From assembly GCA_034509925.1 (NCBI GenBank), contig CM067535.1:5001-69000 (forward strand): a stretch of 64,000 bases of DNA, in the 5' to 3' direction. A model generated the notes under the pieces. It ran no database searches. It saw only the letters and a list, made by a program, of their open reading frames with translations, and was not told the DNA's origin. Source of the DNA: Hirudinaria manillensis. Lineage: Eukaryota > Annelida > Clitellata > Hirudinida > Hirudinidae. Below are positions 10,340-22,759 of this stretch, piece by piece; the stretch's first letter is position 1; every line of letters begins with the position of its first letter. Position numbers and translations under genes: made by a program.

Positions 10340-12035
10340 TCGTCGTTCTTAAAAATCGTCAACGTTTAATACGTTTTGATGGATCTTTTTAAATAAGAAG
10401 CACATATTTTAATTTATGGCATTATGGTTTTAATTTTATTTGGGTTTCCAATACTTTTATTACCAATTAAAAAGCGCTTATTTTAATTTATTTCATTGCA
10501 TTCTAGTTTTAATTTTATTTGGGTTTCCAATAATTTTATTACCAGAAATCGTCAACGTTTAATACGTTTGATAGATTTTTTTAAATAAAAAGCGCTTATT
10601 TTAAATTCTGGTTTTAATTTTATTTGGGTTTCCAATAATTTTATTACCAGAAATCGTCAACGTTTAATACGTTTTGATATTTTTTTAAAAATAAAAAGCG
10701 CTTATTTTAATTTATTTCATTGCATTCTAGTTTTAATTTTATTTGGGTTTCCAATAATTTTATTACCAGAAATCGTCAACGTTTAATACGTTTTGATATA
10801 TTTTTTTTAAATAAAAAGCGCTTATTTTTATTTTTATTTTTATTTATTTCATTGCATTCTGTTTTTAATTTTATTTGGGTTTCCAATAATTTTATTACCA
10901 GAAATCGTCAATGTTTAATACGTTTTGATAGATTTTTTAAAAAATAAAAAGCGCTTATTTTAATTGCATTCTGGTTGTAATTCACAACTTTGTCATTGCA
11001 TTCTGGTTTTAATTTTATTTGGGTTTCCAATAATTTTATTACCAGAAATCGTCAACGTTTAATACGTTCTGATAGATTTTTTAAAAATAAAAAGCGCTTA
11101 TTTTAATTGCATTCTGGTTTTAATTTTATTTGGGTTTCCAATAATTTTATTACCAATTTTGCAACTAAAAATCGTCAACGTTTAATACGTTTTGATATAT
11201 TTTTTAAAAACAAAAAAACGCTTATTTTAATTTATTTTATTGCACTCTGGTTTTAATTTTATTTGGGTTTCCAATAATTTTATTACCAGAAATCGTCAAC
11301 GTTTTATACGTTTGATAGATTTTTTTAAAAATAGAAAGCGCTTATTTTAATTGCATTCTGGTTTTAATTTTATTTGGGTTTCCAATAATTTTATTACCAG
11401 AAATCGTCAACGTTTAATACGTTTTGATATATTTTTTTAAAATAAAAAGCGCTTATTTTTATTTTTATTTATTTCATTGCATTCTGTTTTTAATTTTATT
11501 TGGGTTTCCAATAATTTTATTACCAGAAATCGTCAATGTTTAATACGTTTTGATAGATTTTTAAAAAATAAAAAGCGCTTATTTTAATTGCATTCTGGTT
11601 GTAATTCACAACTTTGTCATTGCATTCTGGTTTTAATTTTATTTGGGTTTCCAATAATTTTATTACCAGAAATCGTCAACGTTTAATACGTTCTGATAGA
11701 TTTTTTAAAAATAAAAAGCGCTTATTTTAATTGCATTCTGGTTTTAATTTTATTTGGGTTTCCAATAATTTTATTACCAATTTTGCAACTAAAAATCGTC
11801 AACGTTTAATACGTTTTGATATATTTTTTAAAAACAAAAAACGCTTATTTTAATTTATTTTAATTTATTTTATTGCACTCTGGTTTTAATTTTATTTGGG
11901 TGTCCATTAATTTTATTACCAGAAATCGTCAACGTTTTATACGTTTGATAGATTTTTTTAAAAATAAAAAGCGCTTATTTTAATTGCATTCTGGTTGTAA
12001 TTTTATTTGGGTTTCCAATAATTTTATTACCAATT
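10340..12035 (+). repeat. AT-rich minisatellite of short PLE unit B1
   Basis: Tandem repeats of roughly 105-140 bp. Each contains AAATCGTCAACGTTTAATACG, a T-run, AAAAAGCGCTTATTTT, a GCATTCTGG element and GGGTTTCCAATAATTTTATTACCA. Variant units recur in a fixed order, giving a higher-order period near 630 bp (for example the GTAATTCACAACTTTGTC variant at about 10976 and 11609). Confidence 0.85.
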
Positions 12036-12636
12036 ATACAACTAAATTCTTTGGTTTCTTTAAGAGCTGAGTTTTCATCTCTTGTTTTAACACTGATTTA
12101 TCGCTCCTTGACAAATTTGTGGTAAAACTACTAGGGTAATTTGTTAGTTGTATAGCTTTAATTTATAAGTGATGATTTATCATCTCTTGCTGTCTTAATG
12201 TGCTTTGACGAGTTTTTAATAAGTGAATATGCAATCTATGTGTCATTTTTTCCAAAATTTCTTTTCACGATAAATACGTCTGAAGAATTTTTTTGGAACA
12301 TACGACTCCCTGTTACTGCATTATTTCAATTCTTGCGTTGCAATTCTTGGTAGTGCAGTTAACATTTTTTGTCCTAATCTGCTTTAACTTTAATGGGTTC
12401 CCAATATCTTTAATGCCAGATATCTAACTAGTCTTATTACATTCATCAATTGCCGACTCATGGTCTCTTGATGCATTGTGAATTTAGTTATGTTTATATT
12501 GTGTTTTTGACGAATACGGTACATAATTTGCTTGATAATCTATTGACAAGGAAAGTGGAAGTGCAGTTTTATTAATTCTCGTCTTTAACCCTAACCCTGC
12601 CTAATACCATCTTTGTTATTAGATTTATCTGCAATT

Positions 12637-12750
12637 ATGAATCAATCGAAAGGACTAGAGATGATATTCTCTAGGAACCTTTCCGTCATCTTGGCGTTCA
12701 AAAAAGGAAGTAATCTCCTTCCTAAGGGACGTAGCCATCTTGCCGCCTAG
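12637..12750 (+). CDS. 37-aa fusion ORF of the short PLE (unit B2)
   Basis: Same 37-codon frame as at 9587. Its preservation in three units may simply reflect recent duplication. Confidence 0.42.
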   Translation: MNQSKGLEMIFSRNLSVILAFKKGSNLLPKGRSHLAA

Positions 12751-12930
12751 TTCTGGGCCAATGATGCATTACACAATGACTGGCCTGAACTCGATGTAAT
12801 GACTCACGCCTGCATAACTAATTAACTAGTTCCTAGGACACCACCTCCCCTCTAGGAGAGAGAAGCTAGCCAGCATGAACACTTCAAAGGACAGTGGAAG
12901 CAGTGCTCCCACCGCCGCTCAGGAGTCTCC

Positions 12931-12967
12931 TATTGGTCAACACTGGACCTTTCTCGGCTATATAAGG
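12931..12967 (+). promoter_or_regulatory. Pol II promoter of short PLE unit B2
   Basis: Inverted CCAAT box at 12931 and TATATAAGG at 12959-12967. Confidence 0.63.
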
Positions 12968-13399
12968 ACAATATTTTCCGCTTTTCGATCTTCTCGTTTT
13001 TCGCTTATTCGCTCACCTTAGAGGGCAGAACTGCCGAGGGCCTAGTGAGTTTAATCGTATTAACGGTACTTTGCCTTGTATTTTGTCTGTTGAAGTATTC
13101 GTATTTTTGTCGCTTGATAATCCTAGGATATTCTTAGTGGTTATCAGTGTTTTGTTCAAAACACACGTGCTTGCTTCTTTTTTGCTTCGATACCATTTTT
13201 TTGCGTTGCAATTTAATGGTATTTCTTAGCATAATTTTTTAATTGCTTTTTTCACTTTTGTTCTTAAATTCTTTTATCGTTAATACGCTTTAGAATTTCA
13301 TTGAACACTGAGATTATATTTTGGTGTAGCCTGGATACTAGTAATGCGTAGCATTTTCTGGTATTTTTTAGCATTCCAATACACCCCACTCGTCGTTCT

Positions 13400-15105
13400 T
13401 AAAAATCGTCAACGTTTAATACGTTTTGATGGATCTTTTTAAATAAGAAGCACATATTTTAATTTATGGCATTATGGTTTTAATTTTATTTGGGTTTCCA
13501 ATAATTTTATTACCAATTAAAAAGCGCTTATTTTAATTTATTTCATTGCACTCTGGTTTTAATTTTATTTGGGTTTCCAATAATTTTATTACCAATTATA
13601 CAACTAGAAATCGTCAACGTTTAATACGTTTTGATGGATTTTTTTAAAAATAAAAAGCGCTTATTTTACATTCTGGTTTTAATTTTATTTGGGTTTCCAA
13701 TAATTTTATTACCAGAAATCGTCAACGTTTAATACGTTTTGATATTTTTTTAAAAATAAAAAGCGCTTATTTTAATTTATTTCATTGCAATCTAGTTTTA
13801 ATTTTATTTGGGTTTCCAATAATTTTATTACCAGAAATCGTCAAAGTTTTATACGTTTTGATAGATTTTTTTTAAATAAAAAGCGCTTATTTTTATTTTT
13901 ATTTTTATTTATTTCATTGCATTCTGTTTTTAATTTTATTTGGGTTTCCAATAATTTTATTACCAGAAATCGTCAATGTTTAATACGTTTTGATAGATTT
14001 TTTAAAAAATAAAAAGCGCTTATTTTAATTGCATTCTGGTTGTAATTCACAACTTTGTCATTGCATTCTGGTTTTAATTTTATTTGGGTTTCCAATAATT
14101 TTATTACCAGAAATCGTCAACGTTTAATACGTTCTGATAGATTTTTTAAAAATAAAAAGCGCTTATTTTAATTGCATTCTGGTTTTAATTTTATTTGGGT
14201 TTCCAATAATTTTATTACCAATTTTGCAACTAAAAATCGTCAACGTTTAATACGTTTTGATATATTTTTTAAAAATAAAAATCGCTTATTTTAATTTATT
14301 TCATTGCACTCTTGTTTTAATTTTATTTGGGTTTCCAATAATTTTATTACCAGAAATCGTCAACGTTTTATACGTTTGATAGATTTTTTTAAAAATAAAA
14401 AGCGCTTATTTTAATTGCATTCTGGTTTTAATTTTATTTGGGTTTCCAATAATTTTATTACCAGAAATCGTCAACGTTTAATACGTTCTGATAGATTTTT
14501 TTAAAAATAAAAAGCGCTTATTTTTATTTTTATTTATTTCATTGCATTCTGTTTTTAATTTTATTTGGGTTTCCAATAATTTTATTACCAGAAATCGTCA
14601 ATGTTTAATACGTTTTGATAGATTTTTTAAAAAATAAAAAGCGCTTATTTTAATTGCATTCTGGTTGTAATTCACAACTTTGTCATTGCATTCTGGTTTT
14701 AATTTTATTTGGGTTTCCAATAATTTTATTACCAGAAATCGTCAACGTTTAATACGTTCTGATAGATTTTTTAAAAATATAAAGCGCTTATTTTAATTGC
14801 ATTCTGGATTTAATTTTATTTGGGTTTCCAATAATTTTATTACCAATTTTGCAACTAAAAATCGTCAACGTTTAATACGTTTTGATATATTTTTTAAAAA
14901 CAAAAAACGCTTATTTTAATTTATTTTAATTTATTTTATTGCACTCTGGTTTTAATTTTATTTGGGTTTCCATTAATTTTATTACCAGAAATCGTCAACG
15001 TTTTATACGTTTGATAGATTTTTTTAAAAATAAAAAGCGCTTATTTTAATTGCATTCTGGTTGTAATTTTATTTGGGTTTCCAATAATTTTATTACCAAT
15101 TATAC
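13400..15105 (+). repeat. AT-rich minisatellite of short PLE unit B2
   Basis: Same repeat family as 10340-12035. The GTAATTCACAACTTTGTC variant recurs at about 14041 and 14667, a higher-order step of about 626 bp. Confidence 0.83.
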
Positions 15106-15651
15106 AACTAAATTCTTTGGTTTCTTTAAGAGCTGAGTTTTCATCTCTTGTTTTAACACTGATTTATCGCTCCTTGACAAATTTGTGGTAAAACTACTAG
15201 GGTAATTTGTTAGTTGTATAGCTTTAATTTATAAGTGATGATTTATCATCTCTTGCTGTCTTAATGTGCTTTGACGAGTTTTTAATAAGTGAATATGCAA
15301 TCTATGTGTCATTTTTTCCAAAATTTCTTTTCACGATAAATACGTCTGAAGAATTTTTTTGGAACATACGACTCCCTGTTACTGCATTATTTCAATTCTT
15401 GCGTTGCAATTCTTGGTAGTGCAGTTAACATTTTTTGTCCTAATCTGCTTTAACTTTAATGGGTTCCCAATATCTTTAATGCCAGATATCTAACTAGTCT
15501 TATTACATTCATCAATTGCCGACTCATGGTCTCTTGATGCATTGTGAATTTAGTTATGTTTATATTGTGTTTTTGACGAATACGGTACATAATTTGCTTG
15601 ATAATCTATTGACAAGGAAAGTGGAAGTGCAGTTTTATTAATTCTCGTCTT

Positions 15652-16088
15652 TAACCCTAACCCTAACCCTAACCCTAACCCTAACCCTAACCCTAACCCT
15701 AACCCTAACCCTAACCCTAACCCTAACCCTAACCCTAACCCTAACCCTAACCCTAACCCTAACCCTAACCCTAACCCTAACCCTAACCCTAACCCTAACC
15801 CTAACCTAACCCTAACCCTAACCCTAACCCTAACCCTAACCCTAACCCTAACCCTAACCCTAACCCTAACCCTAACCCTAACCCTAACCCTAACCCTAAC
15901 CCTAACCCTAACCCTAACCCTAACCCTAACCCTAACCCTAACCCTAACCCTAACCCTAACCCTAACCCTAACCCTAACCCTAACCCTAACCCTAACCCTA
16001 ACCCTAACCCTAACCCTAACCCTAACCCTAACCCTAACCCTAACCCTAACCCTAACCCTAACCCTAACCCTAACCCTAACCCTAACCC
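15652..16088 (+). repeat. Telomeric array 2, (CCCTAA)n
   Basis: About 73 units with one shortened CCTAA unit near 15805. The left side joins the intact 3' end of unit B2. The right side joins the middle of a PLE ORF1 at ACCAGGGTTCCC, with a few shared bases (CCC/ACC) at the join. Confidence 0.97.
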
Positions 16089-16508
16089 ACCAGGGTTCCC
16101 AGTGGTCCTCCTAACACAGGTTTGTGCTTAATCCATGGTATTAGTACTGTGAAACTAAAGAGGTTTTCCACGGTATCGGTGATTGCCGACGTCGTCCTCA
16201 GCCTACTTAAAGTAGCATTTGGGGTAAACCGGGATTCTGAGTGGGCTTTCCTGAATGGGAAAATCAACCCAGAAATCCATAATTCTTTAAAATGTTGTGA
16301 GAGGATCCCCTCACAATATTCGATTATTGAGCTACGTGATTGGGCCATCCATATAAGCAAATCTATGGTATCCGATAGTTTTGTTTGTGTGGGCTATAAA
16401 CTTAGAGTTTCTAGACTGAAATTGACCTTCAATGAACTCTTTTCACAGGAACCCTGGTGGAAAGTAACAAGAGGACTCGTAAGAGATGAGCCTCGCTCCC
16501 TACGGTGA
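16089..16508 (+). pseudogene. PLE ORF1, C-terminal fragment (copy 2)
   Basis: Encodes only the last roughly 139 residues of ORF1, from the end of the proline-rich linker to the TGA at 16506-16508. The N-terminus was removed where telomeric array 2 begins. It remains in frame with ORF2 across the TGA. Confidence 0.8.
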
Positions 16509-18278
16509 CTGGATCCAGATAATAGGACATTCAACCTTTCTAACTTTGTGTTTAACAATAAAGAATTGAATGTCTTACAGAAGGGCATTTACTTTGTTCC
16601 GTGTTATAGTAAAGTGAATTCACAAAGAATCCATGAAGCTATTAAACGTTTTATTAGAACGCTAAAATTAAAAGCGTTTTTCAAAAGTGATTTACCTAAA
16701 AGTGATAGCTTTAGAATACCGAGTGAGTGGGAACCACCTCTCGAATGTCTTGATTACAACACGAGGTTAATTCTCGATGAAGTAACAAATAAGTTCTACC
16801 AAACAATGAATAATTTTATTGTAAGAGATGCTACCGATTCTAGTCGGACGTCCTTTCGAACTTTGAACGAAATCACACATGGGTTTTCTGATTACGCAAG
16901 TATCAATAAAATTGCTAATAACAAGTCAATTACTATTCGTAAGGCCGATAAAGGTTCGTCCTTTGTAATCCTTGATAAACAGAAATACCTCGATGAGGCA
17001 ATTCGGCAATTAAATGATACGAAATTCTACGTTAAATTGACAAAGTCAATACAACCAGAAAACGCTCGACTATTGGAACAAAAATTGAAAAATGCCTTGG
17101 ATACACACCAAATTAGTTCGAAATTGTTTAAATTTCTTACGGGCCCAAGACCGTTTAATAGTAGAAAATTCTACTTTTTACCTAAGGTTCATAAACCGAA
17201 GAGTAAATGGTTTGATCCTAATTGCCCACCCGGTCGACCGATAGTTTCCGATGTCAAAACGGAATCGTCACGTATTGCTCAATTTATTGATTACCATATC
17301 AATAAATACGCACAACACCTTCCCTCTTATGTGAGGGATAGCTTCGATTTTATTCAAAAGATTAAAGGGATTCATTTGGATGATAATGACATTTTTATAA
17401 CGGGTGACGTTAGTTCGTTATACACCAATATGAATTTGAATAGAACGGTTGCTGTCATTAAACGTTGGTTTAACAAGCACCCGGTCGGTAACCGCCCTGA
17501 TTCTTTGATCATCGATCTGCTCGAATTCACCTTGAAAAGAAATGATTTTGAATTTAATGGTGATTATTTCCTCCAAGTTTGTGGTTGTGCCATGGGTAAA
17601 AAGTACTCACCGGGTTTAGCCAACCTCTACTTAAGAGCGTTAGATAATTTAGTTCTAAATTATCAATTAAAACCCAAAATCTACCTTAGGTATCTGGATG
17701 ATATTTTCATGATCTGGAAGGGTTCATCGGATGATGCTACTCTTCTGGAATCTGCAATGAACAATGTAATAACGGACATTAAAATTGAATTACAATGCGA
17801 TAAAAACGCAATCAATTTTCTGGATGTAACGGTATTCCGCGAACCAGATAACTCCATTGGTACAAAGGTGTTTTTTAAGGAGACTAACAATAGACTTCTT
17901 TTAAACCCGGACTCATGCCACCCAAAACATACTTTTGGTGGTATTGTTAAATCACAATTCATTCGATATAAAAGATTATCTTCTAAGAATGAATACTTCC
18001 TTAAAACCTCTAATGAGCTTATCCACAAACAAATTTCGCTGGGTTACAATCGCCAAACTATGAGAAAAATTCTCAGAGAAGTAGCGAATGCTTCGGATGA
18101 TCGTCCAAGTAAAAATAAAGATAAGAAAATCTTACCTTTTGTAATTCCTTTTGGTGAAACCTCGAGGAAGGCAGTAAACAGCGTTAGAAGAGTTCTCTCC
18201 GAAGATGATTTCTTCAGAAACTTCACGATCGTCTCAGCCTTCGAAAAAGGAAGTAATCTCCTCTCGAAATTCTTCTGA
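16509..18278 (+). CDS. PLE reverse transcriptase (ORF2), copy 2
   Basis: Intact frame, nearly identical to copy 1; one visible difference is Val for Ile just after GRPIVSD. All catalytic motifs are present, including motif A GDVSSLYTN and motif C YLDD. As in the other copies the frame opens immediately after the ORF1 TGA and has no ATG for 99 codons. With most of ORF1 lost, this copy probably cannot make the full readthrough product, but its transcript could still serve as template. Confidence 0.85.
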   Translation: MDPDNRTFNLSNFVFNNKELNVLQKGIYFVPCYSKVNSQRIHEAIKRFIRTLKLKAFFKSDLPKSDSFRIPSEWEPPLECLDYNTRLILDEVTNKFYQTMNNFIVRDATDSSRTSFRTLNEITHGFSDYASINKIANNKSITIRKADKGSSFVILDKQKYLDEAIRQLNDTKFYVKLTKSIQPENARLLEQKLKNALDTHQISSKLFKFLTGPRPFNSRKFYFLPKVHKPKSKWFDPNCPPGRPIVSDVKTESSRIAQFIDYHINKYAQHLPSYVRDSFDFIQKIKGIHLDDNDIFITGDVSSLYTNMNLNRTVAVIKRWFNKHPVGNRPDSLIIDLLEFTLKRNDFEFNGDYFLQVCGCAMGKKYSPGLANLYLRALDNLVLNYQLKPKIYLRYLDDIFMIWKGSSDDATLLESAMNNVITDIKIELQCDKNAINFLDVTVFREPDNSIGTKVFFKETNNRLLLNPDSCHPKHTFGGIVKSQFIRYKRLSSKNEYFLKTSNELIHKQISLGYNRQTMRKILREVANASDDRPSKNKDKKILPFVIPFGETSRKAVNSVRRVLSEDDFFRNFTIVSAFEKGSNLLSKFF

Positions 18279-19937
18279 ACGAATGGACTCTTGATGATAT
18301 TCTGGACATCCATCTCGATGATGCTAAACCTCTTGTAGCCTGTACCGAATGAAAATCATAATTGATTTTTAAGAAAAGGAATTATTTGTACACATGGTGA
18401 GCAGAATAATTATAAAAATTATCTTTTGTACGCTAATATCAACTAAATAACACTTCTGAGATTTCCAATAAGAGATTTCTTATTGAAAAAATGCTGAATC
18501 ATGCTAAACCAATAAAAGTGGTTGTATCAATTCACATCTCATTCGATATAAAGATTATCTTAAAAAGATTTTCTTTGTCGACTGAATACTCCCCTTATAT
18601 ACTCCACTAAGTTACAATCACTATGCCTGTGACGATCGTCAAGACATTTTTTTCGAATATAAGAAATTCTTACCATTCATAACTCTCTTCGATAAACCAG
18701 GAGGATAATTGATGATTTGTCTCCTATGACGGAATTCGTCGGGAACCTCAACGTCATATTATCGTTAGATATACAAAGAACGATAATTGGAACGGATCAT
18801 TCGAGACCGCGTAACTTTGAGGAATCTACAAGGATAAAACAAAAGAATTTATTTTTAAAAATTAATTTTTTAAGAATAAATTTTTGTATAATAAATTTTT
18901 GAAAAATAATTTTCAATAAATTTGGAGTATATTATGACAATAATTATCTTTTCTGAGATTTCCAATAAGAGATTTCTTATTGAAAAAATGCTGAATCATG
19001 CTAACCAATAAAAGTGGTTGTATCAATTCACATCTCATTCGATATAAAGATTATCTTAAAAAGATTTTCTTGGTCAACTGAATACTCCCCTTATATACTC
19101 CACTAAGTTACAATCACTATGCCTGTGACGATCGTCAAGACATTTTTTTTCGAATATAAGAAATTCTTACCATTCATAACTCTCTTCGATTAACCAGGAG
19201 GATAATTGATGATTTGTCTCCTATGACGGAATTCGTCGGGAACCTCAACGTCATATTATCGTTAGATATACCAAGAACGATAATTGGAACGGATCATTCG
19301 AGGCCGCGTAACTTTGAGGAATCTATTAGAATAAAACAAAAGAATTTATTTTTAAAATTTAATTTTTTAAGAATAAATTTCTGTATTTTTGAAAAATTAA
19401 TTTTCAAAAAATTTGGAGTATATTATGACAATAATTATCTTTTGGATGTAACGGGTTTCCGTGAACTTGATAATTCTTGATACGAATACATTTCTTAATA
19501 AAGAAGGAGATTAATTAGAGATTTCTTTCCTTATAAAAAATGCTGAATCATGCCACCCAAAATTATATGTTTGGGTATCCAGCTATCTCAGAAATCAATA
19601 GTTTCATTAGATCACCTTCTAAGAATGAATATTACTTAGAAAATTCTATTGAACTTATCGACAAAGATATTTCGCCACTGTACAATCACCTAACTTTGAG
19701 AAGTATTCTCATAGAAATTACAAATGCTTCTGACGATCGTCTAAGTAGTTTTTTAAAGTCTTACCCGTTATAGTTCCTTTGGGTAAAAACCACTGGGAAC
19801 GACAGGAGACAACAACAGAAGATAGCATCAGGAATGTTCACCCCAGGGATGAACTCTTCAGGAACCTCACCGTCATCTTGGCGTTCGAAAAAGGAAGTTA
19901 CTTCTGTCCGAAGGAACGTAGCCATCTTACCGCCTAG
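18279..19937 (+). repeat. Decayed tandem copies of the ORF2 3' end (copy 2)
   Basis: Three degraded repeats of the ORF2 tail. ATGCTGAATCATGC marks their starts at about 18490, 18987 and 19540 (period about 500-550 nt). The last ends in a frame reading FRNLTVILAFEKGS before TAG at 19935, parallel to the true ORF2 C-terminus. Confidence 0.75.
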
Positions 19938-20119
19938 TTCTAGGCCAAGGATGCATTACACAATGACTGGCCTGAACTCGATGTAATGAGTCACGCCTGC
20001 ATAACTAATTAACTAGTTCCTAGGACACCACCTCCCCTCTAGAGGAGAGAGAAGCTAGCCAGCATGAACACTTCAAAGGACAGGGGAAGCAGTGCTCCCA
20101 CCGCCGCTCAGGAGTCTCC

Positions 20120-20156
20120 TATTGGTCAACACTGGACCTTCCTCGGCTATATAAGG
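20120..20156 (+). promoter_or_regulatory. Pol II promoter in the 3' region of PLE copy 2
   Basis: Inverted CCAAT box at 20120 and TATATAAGG at 20148-20156. Only about 1.3 kb of the copy 2 tail separates it from the 5' tip of copy 3 at 21467, so it is well placed to transcribe copy 3. Confidence 0.68.
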
Positions 20157-21477
20157 ACAATATTTTCCGCTTTTCGATCTTTACGTTTTTCGCTTATTCG
20201 CTCACCTTAGAGGGCAGAACTGCCGAGGGCCTAGTGAGTTTAATCGTATTAACGGTATTTTGCCTTGTATTTTGTCTGTTGAAGTATTCGTATTTTTGTC
20301 GCTTGATAATCCTAAGATATTTCTTAGTGGTTATCAGTGTTTTGTTCAAAACACACGTGCTTGCTTCTATTTTGCTTCGATACCATTTTATGCGTTGCAA
20401 TTTAATGGTATTTCTTAGCGTAATTTTTTAATTGCTTTTTTCACTTTTGTTCTTAAATTCTTTTTTATCGTGAAATACGCTTTAGAATTTTGTAGAACTT
20501 TTATATAATATATAATATATATTATATATTTCGGTATAGCTTTGATACTTGTAATGCGAAGCATTTCCTGGTATTTTTTAGCATTTTAATATACCTCGCT
20601 CGTCATTCTCAAAAATCTTTAACGTTAAATACGTTTTTAGATTTTTTTTTGAAAAACGCACGTTATAAACTATTTTATTTTAATTTATTGTATTTTTGGT
20701 TTTTTAAAAAATTTTTTTTGGGTTCCCAATAATTTTTTTACCAAATAAATAACCTTTTTCTTTGGTTTCTTCAAGGGCTGAGATTTCATCTCTTGTTGTT
20801 ACACTAATTTATCGTTCATTGATGAATTCGTTGTAAAACTACTAAGTTAATTTAATTGCATCTTTGGTTTTAATTTTTGGGTTCCCAATAATTTTTTTAC
20901 CAAATAAACAACTTATTTCTGTGGTTTTTCCAAGGGCTGAGATTTCATCTCTTGTTGTTACACTAATTTATCGTTCATTGATGAATTCGTGGTAAAACTA
21001 CTAAGTTAATTTGTTGTTTTGGGCGATGATTTATCATCCCTTATTAATCTAATAGTTTTTTTAAAAAAAACGTGCTTCGACGGGTAATTAATTATTTATT
21101 AAGTGAATTTGCAATCGGTTTCGTTATTTTCTCCTTAGGTTCTTTCTACGATAAACACGTTTTAAGAATTTTTTGAGAACATACGACTCTCGAATACTAC
21201 TTTAATTCCAAGCTTGCTTAGCAATTCTTGGCGTTGTAGTTAAACATTCTGTCCATATCTGGCTCTTATTTTTATGGGTTCCCATTAACTTTAATGCCAG
21301 TTTATATCATCAATTGCCGATATATTGTCTCTTGATGCATTGTTAATTTAGTTAGACTTATATTGTGTGTTTTTGACGACCACGATACATAATTTGCTAG
21401 ATTGTCTACTAACAACGAAAGTGGAAGTGCAGTTTTATTTATATTTTCTATTCTAACCCTAACCCTGCCTAATACCA

Positions 21478-22759
21478 TAAAGAGGGAACTTGAAGGGTCA
21501 ACCAATGACCAGAGATGTGGGTACAAGGAAGTATTTCCCTTACAAGGGACGTACCAATGGTAAAGCAGTGCCGCAAAGGAGGAGACCAGATCTGGTCCAA
21601 CCTCCTACTGTTGCGGCTTCTGCCAAGATTACACCTGCTCCTTCTGTTCGGGTTTTCCCGAAACATAAGGAGCACGAGCCTAAAACTTGGGAATTGCACC
21701 GGAAGATCGGGGACATCATCTTCCGGATCATCCAGTACCGGTTTTACATGGACAACGGGAGGTCTGTGGAGTTCTCCAAGACCGTGGAGACAATGACCTC
21801 TACCTTCGGTCCCAAGGTCCCCTAGAGTTATGGCGAACATAATGTTCGACACGAATCTAGCGTTTGTGCTAAACAAGCACAACCAGTCTGTCTGCGAAGT
21901 ACTGGAGGATTCTCCGTGCAAACATACTTCTTATTTAGAAATTCCCCAGGCTCTCACAGCCTGGAGATCTCTCTTGGGTGAAAAACGACCTGCTGAGGCT
22001 ACCCCTGCACAGGTCGCTCCTGCAAAAAAACGCAGGATTCGTGGACCTGAGCTTAAGGTTAGCAGGGAAACCACTATACCTTTCTTGGAATCCGTGGAGG
22101 TGCCTCCCCCAATTCCATCCACTAGTACCCCTGCCCGCCCCCTGTCTCCCCCATTTGATCCGAGCTTACTCGACGACTCCTTGGAGAAGGAAATGGAATC
22201 CCTTTCCATCCCTTCCCCAAACAGACCTACCCTCGGACCAACCATCGAACCAACCGTCGAACCAACCGTCGGACCTACTATCGTACCAACCGTCGGACCT
22301 ACTATCGTACCAACCAATGAGGAAATGAACACGAGGACCACCAGGGTTCCCAGTGGTCCTCCTAACACAGGTTTGTGCTTAATCCATGGTATTAGTACTG
22401 TGAAACTAAAGAGGTTTTCCACGGTATCGGTGATTGCCGACGTCGTCCTCAGCCTACTTAAAGTAGCATTTGGGGTAAACCGGGATTCTGAGTGGGCTTT
22501 CCTGAATGGGAAAATCAACCCAGAAATCCATAATTCTTTAAAATGTTGTGAGAGGATCCCCTCACAATATTCGATTATTGAGCTACGTGATTGGGCCATC
22601 CATATAAGCAAATCTATGGTATCCGATAGTTTTGTTTGTGTGGGCTATAAACTTAGAGTTTCTAGACTGAAATTGACCTTCAATGAACTCTTTTCACAGG
22701 AACCCTGGTGGAAAGTAACAAGAGGACTCGTAAGAGATGAGCCTCGCTCCCTACGGTGA
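21478..22759 (+). pseudogene. PLE ORF1, damaged copy 3
   Basis: ORF1 sequence is present from near its start, but the initiator ATG and leader are deleted. A 41-nt deletion at about 21823 shifts the frame straight into TAG, and 47 codons are removed in frame at about 21898. The last roughly 310 codons are open to the TGA at 22757-22759 and include the KKRRIRG cluster, the proline-rich linker and the conserved C-terminal block. Such a copy would need a helper for ORF1. Confidence 0.82.

Larger units (their letters stand above)
9549..12598 (+). mobile_element. Short non-autonomous PLE, complete unit B1 (3.05 kb)
   Basis: A complete unit from GCCTAATACC to two telomeric repeats (12586-12598). 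In order it holds a leader nearly identical to the autonomous element for 32 nt, a 37-codon ORF (9587-9700), the GC-richer promoter block (about 9700-9960), a leader-like segment, the minisatellite (10340 to about 12035), and the conserved 3' segment. It encodes no reverse transcriptase. Sharing both ends and the promoter with the autonomous element suggests it is mobilised in trans. Confidence 0.82.
12599..15651 (+). mobile_element. Short non-autonomous PLE, complete unit B2 (3.05 kb)
   Basis: Second complete unit, head to tail with B1 and almost identical outside the minisatellite. It starts at the GCCTAATACC tip, contains the 37-codon ORF at 12637-12750, the promoter at 12931-12967 and a minisatellite at about 13400-15105. 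It ends at CGTCTTTAACCC, which continues into telomeric array 2. Its minisatellite differs from B1 in unit order, so the arrays rearrange faster than the flanks. Confidence 0.82.
16089..21466 (+). mobile_element. Autonomous PLE, copy 2 (5'-truncated inside ORF1)
   Basis: The element lacks its leader and the first roughly 353 codons of ORF1; telomeric repeats are fused directly to the cut. ORF2 is complete, followed by the decayed ORF2-tail repeats (18279-19937), the promoter, the two-copy repeat block and the 3' terminus with two telomeric repeats (21453-21466). It then meets copy 3 head to tail. Such a truncation capped by telomeric repeats is what end erosion followed by telomerase would leave. 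Confidence 0.87.

Noticed and set aside
10340..12035. CRISPR-like look of regularly spaced repeats
   Set aside because: Eukaryotic DNA; spacers are themselves repeats and vary in length. It is a minisatellite.
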